This document shows, piece by piece, positions 8,355 to 16,978 of a DNA stretch of 64,000 nt. A model generated the notes under the pieces. The model was not told the DNA's origin. It made no database searches and saw nothing but the letters and a program-made list of their open reading frames with translations. The stretch is from NCBI RefSeq assembly GCF_000591035.1, contig NC_022521.1:682001-746000 (forward strand). Reading direction: 5' to 3'. Every line of letters begins with the position of its first letter. Position 1 is the first letter of the stretch. Position numbers and translations under genes: made by a program. The stretch is from Aeropyrum camini SY1 = JCM 12091. Its GTDB lineage: Archaea; Thermoproteota; Thermoprotei_A; Sulfolobales; Acidilobaceae.

Positions 8355-9497
8355 TCACCCCCCGCCACTAGGGGCGAGGTCCTGGAGGAGGGCCTCCCTC
8401 AAACCCACAGTCTCCCCCCCACCACCCACCTCAACAATCCTCACCTTAGTATAGCCCGGCAGCCCAGCCTCCAACAGGACCCCCGCCAGCACCCCCAAGG
8501 GGTCCCCGCCACCCACAGGCTTGGCCCGGGGCAGCCTGAGAGTGGCCTTACCGTCCTCGACGGTTATGGATAGCCCGGTGGGGGGCTGGGGCTCCATCCT
8601 CTCCAGGTATAGCTGGAGCAGCCTGGCCAGGCCAGCCTCCTCCCCCGCCAGCCTCCCCGGGTCCAGCAGCCTCGCGAGCGCCCGGGCAACTGTGGGGGCG
8701 TCGCCCTCGAGGCTCCCCGTGAGGCTGGTCCAGCAGCCTCCAGGGTCCATCTCAACCCGGGCCTTCAGCCTCTCCACAGGCAGAGCCTCGCCGCTGTAGA
8801 CCTCGGGGGGTATGGTGAACACCATCCTACCCCTCACACCACCCCCACTATCCTGGGGGAGCCTCTCCAGGGTGAAGCCCTCCAGCCTCAGATAGCCCGC
8901 AGCCTCCCTAGCCAGCCCCTCTATCCTGTAGAAGGCATACTCCTCGTAAGCCTCCCCGCCACCACTACCCACAATCCTAAACACAGCCTCAACCCTCACC
9001 CCTCCAGGTGTGGGGGTGGCCCTAACAGTCTCGACAACACCCTTCATCGCACCACCAGCATCAAACACCCCCCCACCCAGCAGCACAGCACCCTCCCTCT
9101 GCAAGTCCAAACCCCCGCTCACATTATAAGGACTCTCAGCCAGACAGAGCGAAACACCAGCTTCACCCTCCAAAGCCTCCCTGTCCAGACTAGCCTCCAG
9201 CATAGCCTGGGAAACAGGCAAACCCACCCTCTCCAGCGCCACCGAGGCCTCTACACTACCATCATCGTAAACCAGGGCCTCAACACCCAACCCATAATAA
9301 CCCCCAGCCACCAAACCCCCCAGCAAACCCCAAACCACGGGCCACAAGGCAACAGCAACAACACCAACAGCACCCAAGATCACAACCGCTCCCACAACTT
9401 CCCTACGGCTAAGCTTTTCCAATTTGTTATTTAGAAGGCCAGCCCATCCAGCCCGCAAGCCCCCCATACCCCTACAGACCACCGTGCCCTCCGGCAC
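8355..9497 (-). CDS. Membrane-anchored extracytoplasmic protein of unknown function
   Basis: The 380-residue frame has one long N-terminal hydrophobic stretch (about residues 34-70, VVGAVVILGAVGVVAVALWP and following Gly-rich part), then a large soluble part with beta-strand-like alternation (VEALVYDDGSVEASVALERV, GRMVFTIPPEVY, GLSITVEDGKATLRL). The topology suggests an external domain. Possible starts are ATG 9497 or the Met at residue 11. No family recognised. It converges on the secreted-protein gene and is divergent from the flippase gene, sharing the 64-bp spacer with a TATA element. Confidence 0.65.
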   Translation of the reverse strand: MPEGTVVCRGMGGLRAGWAGLLNNKLEKLSRREVVGAVVILGAVGVVAVALWPVVWGLLGGLVAGGYYGLGVEALVYDDGSVEASVALERVGLPVSQAMLEASLDREALEGEAGVSLCLAESPYNVSGGLDLQREGAVLLGGGVFDAGGAMKGVVETVRATPTPGGVRVEAVFRIVGSGGGEAYEEYAFYRIEGLAREAAGYLRLEGFTLERLPQDSGGGVRGRMVFTIPPEVYSGEALPVERLKARVEMDPGGCWTSLTGSLEGDAPTVARALARLLDPGRLAGEEAGLARLLQLYLERMEPQPPTGLSITVEDGKATLRLPRAKPVGGGDPLGVLAGVLLEAGLPGYTKVRIVEVGGGGETVGLREALLQDLAPSGGG

Positions 9498-9498
9498 A

Positions 9499-9510
9499 CC
9501 CTATAAATAC
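9499..9510 (+). promoter_or_regulatory. TATA element in divergent spacer
   Basis: CCTATAAATAC lies between the divergent gene ending at 9497 and the flippase gene starting at 9562. Initiation about 25 bp downstream would leave a leader of roughly 30 nt for the flippase. The reverse complement, GTATTTATAGG, is also TATA-like, but it is too close to the minus-strand start to serve that gene in the usual geometry. Confidence 0.5.
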
Positions 9511-9561
9511 CCGGCGGACCGCTCCAAATAAGGGTAACACATCTAGAGACATCAGGCAGCG

Positions 9562-10974
9562 TTGGAGAGGGATAGGAGCGTCTTGGACAAGAACCTGGAG
9601 ATGACTATAAGGGGAGCCACTTGGATATACCTCGCAAGCCTTACCGTCACTGTCACAGGCTTCGTGTTCTGGCTAGCCATAGCCAGGCTAGCTGGTCCAG
9701 AGGCAGTGGGAACAGCCTCCTTAGTTGTATCGTCCGCAGGTCTCGCCACAAGCCTGCTCGCAGCAGGACTACAGCTCGCCGTCTCCAGGGAGACCGCGGC
9801 AAGGGGTGGAAAAGCAGCGGTGGCAGCCGTATCCCTAGCCCTCGCTGTGGGGCTTGTGGCAGCCCTGGTGGGATATATATTAGCGGAGGGAGCGGATCTC
9901 GGGAGCTACAGCATCTACACAGGGGTTTTCACTCTTCTTGCGACGCTTCAGCTGGCTCTCCTCGGCGTTCTTATGGGCCTCCTCATGTTCCGCCTCTACT
10001 TCCTGACCGTCCTCACTGCAAACCTGGGTAAGATGGCTGTGGGAGTAGCCCTTGCCCTACTAGGCTATGGCGCCCTCTCAGCAGTCCTCGGCGTCATAAC
10101 AGCCCCACTCCTGGTCGCTGTAGTATCTCTCTCAGTTCTCGCTGCCAAGGCCCTCCGCCGCGGCATACCGTGGCCGGACACGGCCTCCATGAGGAGCCTA
10201 GCCGTCCTCGCCGCCTCAAACTACCCTCTCATGTTCTCCATACAACTACTAGTCTTCCTGAGCATATACGGTTACAGACTCCTAGGGGGAAGCCTAGACT
10301 CCACAGGAGGCTTATACATATCCTTCATGATACTCCTCGCCCTTACAAGCCTCCCCACATCACTCCAGCTGGCATCACTCCCAGTGGGCACGAGATTCGG
10401 AGGCAGACCCCAGGAGGCCTCTCTAAGATTAGGCCTAGTCCTCTCCACACCCCTTGCCGTAGCTCTTATAGTTCTGGCACCCCAGGTCCTCGCACTCATA
10501 AACCCTGAGCTAGCCCAAGGCTCAAACACACTCCGCCTCCTACTCCTAGCCACTGCTCCCCTAACAGCGCTAATGGCAACAGCAAGCCTTCTCAACAAGG
10601 AAGGCCAGCCTAAGAGCCTCGCCATATTAGGCCTCACAACCCTCTCCACCCTGACTCTACTCCTCCCTCCTCTCACCAAATCCCTGAACAGCAGTGGAGC
10701 CGCTGCCGCATTCCTAGCAGCAACAACCCTCAACGCACTCCTCCAAACTCACATACTCAAACTACCCACTAAACCACTCCTCACCGCTCAGACCGCCCAA
10801 GCGACGGCCCTCCCCCTGGCCCTATACATGCCACCACTGGCCGCTCTCCCCCTAGCCCTAGTAGCCTCAGCCACCATACTCCTCGCATCGAGGACAGCAG
10901 AGCTAAGGGAGATACACACTCTCGTTAAAACCGCCGTATCAACCATTGGAGGAAGAGAGACCTCTGGAGATTAG
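9562..10974 (+). CDS. Polysaccharide flippase (MOP/Wzx-like)
   Basis: The 470-residue protein has about 12-14 hydrophobic segments spread evenly from residue 17 to 455. It begins with the typical flippase pattern RGATWIYLASLTVTVTGFVF followed by WLAIARLAGPEAVGTASLV. MOP-superfamily members of this type move lipid-linked glycans across the membrane. The start is TTG 9562 (ERDRSVLDKN). It stands next to secreted and surface proteins and about 6 kb from the glycan island, so a role in exporting a lipid-linked sugar for surface glycans is likely. The second half is visibly A/C-rich in the sense strand compared with the first. Confidence 0.82.
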   Translation: MERDRSVLDKNLEMTIRGATWIYLASLTVTVTGFVFWLAIARLAGPEAVGTASLVVSSAGLATSLLAAGLQLAVSRETAARGGKAAVAAVSLALAVGLVAALVGYILAEGADLGSYSIYTGVFTLLATLQLALLGVLMGLLMFRLYFLTVLTANLGKMAVGVALALLGYGALSAVLGVITAPLLVAVVSLSVLAAKALRRGIPWPDTASMRSLAVLAASNYPLMFSIQLLVFLSIYGYRLLGGSLDSTGGLYISFMILLALTSLPTSLQLASLPVGTRFGGRPQEASLRLGLVLSTPLAVALIVLAPQVLALINPELAQGSNTLRLLLLATAPLTALMATASLLNKEGQPKSLAILGLTTLSTLTLLLPPLTKSLNSSGAAAAFLAATTLNALLQTHILKLPTKPLLTAQTAQATALPLALYMPPLAALPLALVASATILLASRTAELREIHTLVKTAVSTIGGRETSGD

Positions 10975-11009
10975 GGATGGGGAGTAATACAGAAACGTTA
11001 CATTACGCG

Positions 11010-11411
11010 TCAAGCCCTTCCACTCTCTCTTTCCTCGCTCTTCACTGCCTTCTCAGGCTTCTCTCCACTCTGCTTCCCCTCAACCTCCTTACCCTCACCT
11101 TCGAGCTCCCTCTCAAGCCTTTTCAACTCCTCCTCAATCTCCTTCTCGATCTCCTCAATAGGCTTGGGCGGCGGAGTAGTTGCAAGCACATAGCCCACCC
11201 AGGCAAGCAGGCCGAAAAACCCAGCAACAGCCATCAGCCCAGTAAGCTTTATAACCAACTCCCACCAGCCTGTGAAGAAAACTAGGTAAGCGTAAACGAT
11301 TATGACCGCTAGAGAGCCTATTAGCAGGCCAAACCCAACTAGCCTATCCCTATCCAAACAAGGCACCCCCTTTAGCTGGCCTACCCTTATCATCTTGAGA
11401 CATGTAGACAT
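11010..11411 (-). CDS. Conserved two-helix membrane protein with acidic/charged tail
   Basis: The 133-residue protein has two hydrophobic segments (LVGFGLLIGSLAVIIVYAYLVFF and LTGLMAVAGFFGLLAWVGYV) joined by a short Trp-rich loop (TGWWELVI), then ATTPPPKPIEEIEKEIEEE and a long charged tail likely to be helical. I recall similar small proteins in many Crenarchaeota, sometimes labelled transcriptional regulator without evidence. Function unknown. Its actual start may be downstream of 11411, close to DRDRLVGFG. Confidence 0.7.
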   Translation of the reverse strand: MSTCLKMIRVGQLKGVPCLDRDRLVGFGLLIGSLAVIIVYAYLVFFTGWWELVIKLTGLMAVAGFFGLLAWVGYVLATTPPPKPIEEIEKEIEEELKRLERELEGEGKEVEGKQSGEKPEKAVKSEERESGRA

Positions 11412-11484
11412 CTAATAAATAGCTTCTCATCTCATTGTTGTAGCTTGCCTATATAAGTGAGACAACACTCGTCTACGATGTAAG

Positions 11485-12063
11485 TTAAACGTGCTGGGTT
11501 TCTAGTGTACTCTTCACCAGCCTATAAAGCTTTGCAACATTGTCCTCCACAGGATTAGATTCGGTGTCTAACACTAGCTCCGGCTTCTCCGGTGGCTCGT
11601 AGGGATCTGTGACTCCTGTGAAGTTCTTTATCTCGCCTTTGAGGGCCTTTCTGTATAGGCCCTTTGGATCCCTCCTTATAACCTCCTCCAGGCTAGCCTT
11701 AACATATATCTCGAGGAATGGTATTCCCTCCTCCTCAACTATACCCCTTACCATACTTCGGGCCTCCCTATAGGGTGATACGAAGCTGCAGAGGACTATG
11801 ACACCGTTTCTCGCTAGAAGGCGTGCTATCCACGCTATCCTCCTGAGGTGTCTTATCCTCTCCTCCCTCGTAAAACCAGCTCCCTCGCTTACAGTCCTCC
11901 GCGCCCAGTCACCATCTAAAACCTCAACCCTAAACCCCTCCATCCTAAGCATCTCTGCAAGGCGTGATGCTATAGTGGTCTTACCGCTACCCGGTAGGCC
12001 AGTCAGCCAGACAACAACACCTCTGTCTAGACACCTGTGGTATGACACAGCCCCAGCCCCCAT
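11485..12063 (-). CDS. cysC: Adenylylsulfate kinase
   Basis: The 192-residue protein has the P-loop GLPGSGKT at residues 22-29, VLDGDWARR, GFTREERIRHLRRIAWIA, and LCSFVSPYREARSMVR, with the lid-region motif DPKGLYRKALKGEIKNFTGV and TDPYEPP. These are hallmark APS kinase motifs. The enzyme phosphorylates adenosine 5'-phosphosulfate to PAPS. ATP sulfurylase lies 1.3 kb away on the other strand, making a sulfate-activation locus. The length fits a single-domain APS kinase. Divergent from the RHH gene across a 190-bp A+T-rich spacer. Confidence 0.93.
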   Translation of the reverse strand: MGAGAVSYHRCLDRGVVVWLTGLPGSGKTTIASRLAEMLRMEGFRVEVLDGDWARRTVSEGAGFTREERIRHLRRIAWIARLLARNGVIVLCSFVSPYREARSMVRGIVEEEGIPFLEIYVKASLEEVIRRDPKGLYRKALKGEIKNFTGVTDPYEPPEKPELVLDTESNPVEDNVAKLYRLVKSTLETQHV

Positions 12064-12248
12064 TCGGGCCGATATTAACTCTAGCGTATTAAACTAGTTC
12101 TACAGGAATTATTCCTTAGTGATTATTCCTAGTAAGGCTCCTATCTTACAAACTGTTGTATAGGGTTTCGTTATGCCTTGAAAACTGGTGGAAACTATTT
12201 AACTATCCCTCGGGGAAACATATGCGTGTTGGATAGAGCAGGGGGCTG

Positions 12249-12464
12249 GTGCTGATGGGGGATAAGGTTTCTGTAGAGATCTCTAAGGAACTCTATGAGA
12301 AGGCTAAGAAGTTTATAGAGGAGAATGGGGGCTTCAAGGACGTCTCCGAGCTTGTAGAGTTCCTCCTTAGCGAGGCCATATCCGACGAGGCGGAGACGGT
12401 AGGTATGACTCCTGAGGAGGAGGAGGAGGTTAAAGAGAGGCTCAGAAGCCTGGGCTATATCTAG
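12249..12464 (+). CDS. Ribbon-helix-helix (CopG-like) small protein
   Basis: The 71-residue frame (GTG 12249, or more likely ATG 12255 with GGGGG 9-10 nt upstream) reads KVSVEISKELYEKAKKFIEE followed by GFKDVSELVEFLLSEAI and an acidic C-terminus ending RLRSLGYI. This is the short RHH pattern of crenarchaeal CopG-like proteins: one strand, two helices. It sits just upstream of the permease and sat genes, so it may regulate sulfate activation. That is inferred from position only. Confidence 0.75.
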   Translation: MLMGDKVSVEISKELYEKAKKFIEENGGFKDVSELVEFLLSEAISDEAETVGMTPEEEEEVKERLRSLGYI

Positions 12465-12490
12465 ACTGCCCGTAAGGGTGCCTAGCCTCC

Positions 12491-13354
12491 TTGGAACCAG
12501 CGGAGGTCCTGCGGCTAACGGGAGTTTTTGTAGCAGGCTTGACAGCATCTGCACTTGACTATGGCCTAGGACTCGGCTTTGGCCTCATCGCAACTCCCAT
12601 GCTAGTTATTCTAGACTTAGACCCGAGGCAGGCTATAGCAGTCACACTCAGTGCCCAAGTGTTTTCATCCCTCTCAGCACTATACGCTTGGCGTTCAACG
12701 GGAACAGAGGGCCCTCCAAAACAGATTATAATTGTGTTGGCCATATCCGCCTTGGCTGGAGTCGTATGGGGCTCGCTACTAATGAGTCTCCTGGAGGAAG
12801 AGGAGGCTCTGGCCTTATATACCGCCGCCCTAGTGGTTGTTACAGCATTCTTTATAGTACCAATGTTGGACAAAAGTCGCGAAGGAGCTGGAGGACCTAG
12901 CAGGCCTTATGTTCTAGTTCTTGGTGGCTTTGTTGGAGGACTCTCTAAAGCCCTCTCCGGGGGAGGCTTCAGCCCTATCGTTGTAGCCGCTCAGAGAGCC
13001 TCTGGGATCGACTATAGAGCTTCTCTAGTAGCCATTCCTATCATAAAACCGCTCGCCTTCATAACCGCCGCAGCCGTCTACTCTTGGGCAGGCCATATGA
13101 ACCTTACTACTGCAGCCGTCCTAACAGCCGGGAGCATACTAGGCTCCCTCCTGGCTCCAAAGCTACCAGGTATCATGCCCATCCGCTGGGCCCAGGTCCT
13201 CGTTGTCCTCGCCCTCCTGGCTCCAAAGCTACCAGGTATCATGCCCATCCGCTGGGCCCAGGTCCTCGTTGTCCTCGCCCTCGCGGCTGCCGCCTTAAAA
13301 GCCGTTTACAGGTTATCGAGTGAGTATGGGGTGTTTAGCTGGCTTGGTCTCTAG
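12491..13354 (+). CDS. TauE/SafE-family permease with internal duplication
   Basis: The 287-residue membrane protein has 8 or more hydrophobic segments and the two half-repeat pattern of TauE/SafE carriers (GLGFGLIATPMLVILDLDPR... and GGLSKALSGGGFSPIVVAAQ). TauE/SafE proteins move sulfur oxyanions or sulfonates; here, between an RHH gene and ATP sulfurylase, a sulfate or sulfite role is likely. Near the C-terminus the 22-residue segment APKLPGIMPIRWAQ plus VLVVLALL occurs twice in a row, from a 66-bp tandem duplication that keeps the frame. The start is TTG 12491; the 3' end overlaps the possible sat start. Confidence 0.82.
   Translation: MEPAEVLRLTGVFVAGLTASALDYGLGLGFGLIATPMLVILDLDPRQAIAVTLSAQVFSSLSALYAWRSTGTEGPPKQIIIVLAISALAGVVWGSLLMSLLEEEEALALYTAALVVVTAFFIVPMLDKSREGAGGPSRPYVLVLGGFVGGLSKALSGGGFSPIVVAAQRASGIDYRASLVAIPIIKPLAFITAAAVYSWAGHMNLTTAAVLTAGSILGSLLAPKLPGIMPIRWAQVLVVLALLAPKLPGIMPIRWAQVLVVLALAAAALKAVYRLSSEYGVFSWLGL
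13146..13282 (+). repeat. 66-bp perfect tandem duplication inside permease gene
   Basis: The unit beginning CTGGCTCCAAAGCTACCAGG at 13151 recurs at 13217, with period 66 bp and no mismatch visible over both copies; five extra bases match on the left. The unit encodes 22 residues including most of one membrane helix. Perfect identity at all codon positions indicates a very recent event. Confidence 0.92.
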
Positions 13355-14498
13355 GCCCCATGGCGGTAGACTAGTTAGGAGGGTTTTGACGGGTAGGAGG
13401 AGAGAGATTTTTGAGGCGCAGTCGGGTGAGATGCCCAGGCTTGAAGTGCCTCTGGAGAGGGCTATAGATGCTGAGGACCTGGCTCGAGGCGTCTTCAGCC
13501 CCCTTGAGGGGTTTATGGTTGAGGACGACTATCTGAGCGTTCTGAACCGCATGAGACTCTCCAACGATCTCCCATGGACCATACCCATAGTGTTGGACGC
13601 AACCCGTGAGTGGCTGGAGAGTCAGGGGTTGTCGCCTGGCGACGACATAGTACTTTTATACAATGAACTCCCTATAGCAGTTCTCACACTGGAGGACGTC
13701 TACACCTGGGATAAGAGGCTTCACGCTGAAAAGGTTTTCAAAACCCGAGACCCCGGCCATCCTGGGGTTGAGGCGGTATACAAGAGGGGCGACATACTTC
13801 TGGGCGGGAGGCTAGAGCTTATACAAGGCCCGCCCAACCCGCTGGAAAGATATACGCTCTGGCCCCTCGAGACTAGGGTTCTATTCAAGGAGAAGGGTTG
13901 GAGGACAATAGCGGCGTTTCAGACCAGAAACGTGCCCCACCTGGGCCACGAGTATGTGCAGAAGGCGGCCCTCACCTTCGTCGACGGCCTCCTAGTCCAC
14001 CCCCTCTCAGGCTGGAAAAAGAAGGGTGATTATAGGGACGAGGTTATTATAAGAGCGTACGAGGCCCTCACTAGCCACTACTACCCACGTGGTGTGGTGG
14101 TCCTCTCAGTACTTAGGATGAACATGAACTATGCGGGCCCTCGAGAGGCTGTACACCACGCCATAGTGCGGAAGAACTTCGGCGCCACACACTTCATCGT
14201 AGGCCGCGACCACGCGGGCGTCGGCAGCTACTACGGGCCCTACGAGGCGTGGGAGATCTTCCGCGAGTTCCCAGACCTAGGCATAACACCACTCTTCGTA
14301 CGGGAGGCCTACTACTGCACGAGGTGTGGGGGGATGGTTAACGAGAAGGTCTGCCCCCACGGGGAAGAGTATAGGGTTAGGATAAGCGGCACCAGGCTGA
14401 GGGAGATTCTGAGGAGGGGTGAGAGGCCTCCGGAGTATATGATGAGGCCTGAAGTGGCTGAAGCAATAATATCTCATCCAAACCCCTTTATAGAATAA
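13320..14498 (+). CDS. sat: ATP sulfurylase (sulfate adenylyltransferase)
   Basis: The 392-residue protein contains FSPLEGFM, AFQTRNVPHLGHE (QTRN and the HxGH nucleotide motif, from residue 199), VHPLSGWKKKGD, and GRDHAGVGSYYGPY, all diagnostic of ATP sulfurylase. A zinc-type C-x2-C-x8-C-x1-H site (CTRCGGMVNEKVCPH) lies near residue 340, as in prokaryotic Sat. It makes APS from ATP and sulfate, feeding the nearby APS kinase. Start choices are GTG 13320, ATG 13326 or TTG 13344; the last best matches family N-termini (SRPHGGRLV) and has GGGGTG about 10 nt upstream. It overlaps the permease gene. Confidence 0.95.
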   Translation: MSMGCLAGLVSRPHGGRLVRRVLTGRRREIFEAQSGEMPRLEVPLERAIDAEDLARGVFSPLEGFMVEDDYLSVLNRMRLSNDLPWTIPIVLDATREWLESQGLSPGDDIVLLYNELPIAVLTLEDVYTWDKRLHAEKVFKTRDPGHPGVEAVYKRGDILLGGRLELIQGPPNPLERYTLWPLETRVLFKEKGWRTIAAFQTRNVPHLGHEYVQKAALTFVDGLLVHPLSGWKKKGDYRDEVIIRAYEALTSHYYPRGVVVLSVLRMNMNYAGPREAVHHAIVRKNFGATHFIVGRDHAGVGSYYGPYEAWEIFREFPDLGITPLFVREAYYCTRCGGMVNEKVCPHGEEYRVRISGTRLREILRRGERPPEYMMRPEVAEAIISHPNPFIE

Positions 14499-14544
14499 AG
14501 ATATATGATGCGGGGGCGGGGTTTTGAGGGAAGCCTTAGCCGAC

Positions 14545-15921
14545 TTATCTATCCACGTCCTCCTCAGGCTCTAACCCGTAATGGGCTAGTATGATACTCT
14601 TAACCTTCTGAATCGGCACCAGCCCTCCACCCTTTACGAAGTCCTTCAACACCTCTGCATTCCCTCCTATGATGCCTAGCCAGTCGTGCACAGCGTCATC
14701 CGGTCCCCTATCATTCTCCTCTAGGTATATGCTGGGCCAGCCTATGGTGCCCGCAGGTCTCCAGCTCAGGTTGTCAAGGTACACCATGAGGTCGGGGGCG
14801 TCGCCCCGGACCTCTGGGTAGAGCTCAGTTGGATGGTAGGCCTTGTTATTCCACTTCTCCCCGTCGGGCCCGCGAATTTTCTCGATATCCCTCTTAAGCT
14901 GCTCCACCACGCTCCAGTACTCCTCCCGCCCAACAATCCCCTGAGGCTCACGGCCCTTCAGGTTTATATACACCCTTGAATAGTAGCCGCCCCAAGCCCA
15001 CGCTACAGTCCTGCTCCAGTCTATCATACTCCACTCTAGATCCACCCCTGGCTTCCGCGGCTGCTCACGCAGCTTCAGATAACCCTGCTCCACCAGCCAC
15101 TGGTTTATGGCGAAAGCACCCTTCATAGCCTTAGCCCCATGGTCGGAAACCACTATAACCTCAGTATCCCTGGGTAGCTCCTCAAGCAGTTCCCCTACCA
15201 GCCTGTCCACAAGCGCGTAATACTCGGGTATCACATCCTCATACGGGTTGCCCTCACCCGGATACCTTGGATGCTCCGGATCCCAGTACTTCCAGAAAGC
15301 ATGATGCACCCTATCAGTCCCGATGTGCATATACATGGCGAAATCCCAAGGCTTACTCCGGAGAAGGTGCCTTACAACCCTGAACTGGGTCTCAGCAAGT
15401 CTCCACAAACCCCTCCTAACACCTTCCTTATCACCGGATCTATACTTAACATCAAAAACATAATCCCCACCGCCAGCAGCCAAAACCTCTCCCCTAATAC
15501 CCGGAGGCCACGCAAAAGCCCTATCAACACCAGGAGTCAGAAAACAAGAGACAAACCACCCCCTAACACGCCGGGCCGGATAGCCAGGAGGAACACCAAC
15601 AACAAGACTCCTCAACCCAAGCCTCCCACCAAGAACATCCCAAACCCAACCCCCAGGGATACTACGGCTACTCACAACATAACTAACACCAACATCACCA
15701 GGCCGCCGATGACGAAAACCATAAACACCAAGCTCACCAGCACTACGTCCAGTAAGCATAACACCCCACATAGGAACAGTAATAGGAGGGTAATTAGATA
15801 GAAGTATGCCTTTAATATCTAGGAAAAGCTGAAGATTGGATGTTAGATCGCGAAGATCCTCGTAAAGCAATTGAGGAGGGACACTGTCAAGCCCTAAAAC
15901 CAGCAATCTTTTGCGTGTCAC
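14545..15921 (-). CDS. Type I phosphodiesterase/nucleotide pyrophosphatase-like enzyme
   Basis: The 458-residue protein belongs to the alkaline phosphatase superfamily: LLVLGLDSVPPQ (metal Asp near residue 12), NYPPITVPMWGVMLTGRSAGE with the nucleophile Thr position, MYMHIGTDRVHHAFW, and EVIVVSDHGAKAMKGAF. It converges on sat, a neighbourhood I associate with crenarchaeal sulfate activation loci, so hydrolysis of a nucleotide such as a PAPS by-product is one possibility. The substrate cannot be deduced. The 5' third of the sense strand is very G/T-rich, and the gene borders the A+T-rich glycan island, pointing away from it. Confidence 0.85.
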   Translation of the reverse strand: MTRKRLLVLGLDSVPPQLLYEDLRDLTSNLQLFLDIKGILLSNYPPITVPMWGVMLTGRSAGELGVYGFRHRRPGDVGVSYVVSSRSIPGGWVWDVLGGRLGLRSLVVGVPPGYPARRVRGWFVSCFLTPGVDRAFAWPPGIRGEVLAAGGGDYVFDVKYRSGDKEGVRRGLWRLAETQFRVVRHLLRSKPWDFAMYMHIGTDRVHHAFWKYWDPEHPRYPGEGNPYEDVIPEYYALVDRLVGELLEELPRDTEVIVVSDHGAKAMKGAFAINQWLVEQGYLKLREQPRKPGVDLEWSMIDWSRTVAWAWGGYYSRVYINLKGREPQGIVGREEYWSVVEQLKRDIEKIRGPDGEKWNNKAYHPTELYPEVRGDAPDLMVYLDNLSWRPAGTIGWPSIYLEENDRGPDDAVHDWLGIIGGNAEVLKDFVKGGGLVPIQKVKSIILAHYGLEPEEDVDR

Positions 15922-16978
15922 GCAAACAACACCTCTTTACGTGTTATCGAGTATTTATCCTAATTTATCCTCTTCAAAGTTTTAAGCATAATACATAAAT
16001 ACCGCGTATTCCCATCTCTCATCATTCTCAGTCTTCTCAATAATAATGTCAAAGTGTGGAAACAACCCGAGATAATTATAGAATGGTAATATGGCATATG
16101 ATGGAAAAAAGGTTTCTCTCATTCTTTCTATATTGCTCCCTGCACGTAGTTAGGATATCAGAGCTTCTAGTCTATGACTAACCTCAGGTTTTATACATTA
16201 ATTCTACCAATATCTCATATAAGTTTGTAGTTAATTTGTAAAGAAGTCAGGTAAGTTTATGTATGTATCGACCAGCTTTCAACCTGTATAAAGTCTTGGA
16301 TTAGTCATAGACTTGAAGCTATCGTTAGCTCTAGAGCTTCCTCTAAATACCTATACCTAATCTACGTTATACTCTATACACCTACAGCAGAAGACACTCG
16401 AAGCCACCTGAAACCACCTGCTAACGTTAACTAGACTTACTACCTACTATCGTTGGTTGCAAGATATACATAAAGGAGTTCTCATACAATAATACATTAA
16501 TACTGCGAGGTCTGATCCTCTCATCACCTATGAATATTCGTTATAAACCACGTTATAAGCAACTTTTCTATTATATTTGTAATGGAAACTTGAGACACTG
16601 AAACTATTATTAGTAGCTTGAATTAATAATGTGTTTCTAATATGTACTAGAGTAAGATACAAATATAGCGTATAAAACAAAAATCACTATTAAGAATAAA
16701 CAATTACGTATTCGTGACAGCCGAGAACAGAACCCTATGTAAAATGTTCAAAGAATCCAGTAAGCGAAGCAATAAGGGAAAAACAAGTAGCAGTACGAAT
16801 AGGTCATAAAGAGGTCATAAAGACCTAAATGATAAAGGAGGTATTTAGTGGAATAGATGCGCTTAAACCACAACACAGTACAAGAAATAGGGACAAGAAA
16901 TAGGGAAAAGTACATCTGGATGAGGCTGGCGAAGTTAGTTATCGGGGGGTAAATGAGAGGTAAAATTGTTTAATGAGG
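15922..16978. other. Gene-free A+T-rich stretch bordering the glycan island
   Basis: No convincing gene in about 1.06 kb. It holds an imperfect 20-bp inverted repeat (16163-16182 and 16300-16319) and a short interrupted reading frame at about 16710-16960 that looks like decayed coding sequence (NPVSEAIREKQVAVRIGHKE then stops). Base composition changes abruptly from the G+C-rich flank. Confidence 0.7.
16163..16319. repeat. Imperfect 20-bp inverted repeat, MITE-like
   Basis: The left arm GCTTCTAGTCTATGACTAAC (16163-16182) matches the reverse complement of the right arm at 16300-16319 (GCTTCAAGTCTATGACTAAT) at 18 of 20 positions, with 117 bp between. No clear target-site duplication is visible. 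It could be a small non-autonomous element or a recombination site at the edge of the island. Confidence 0.6.
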
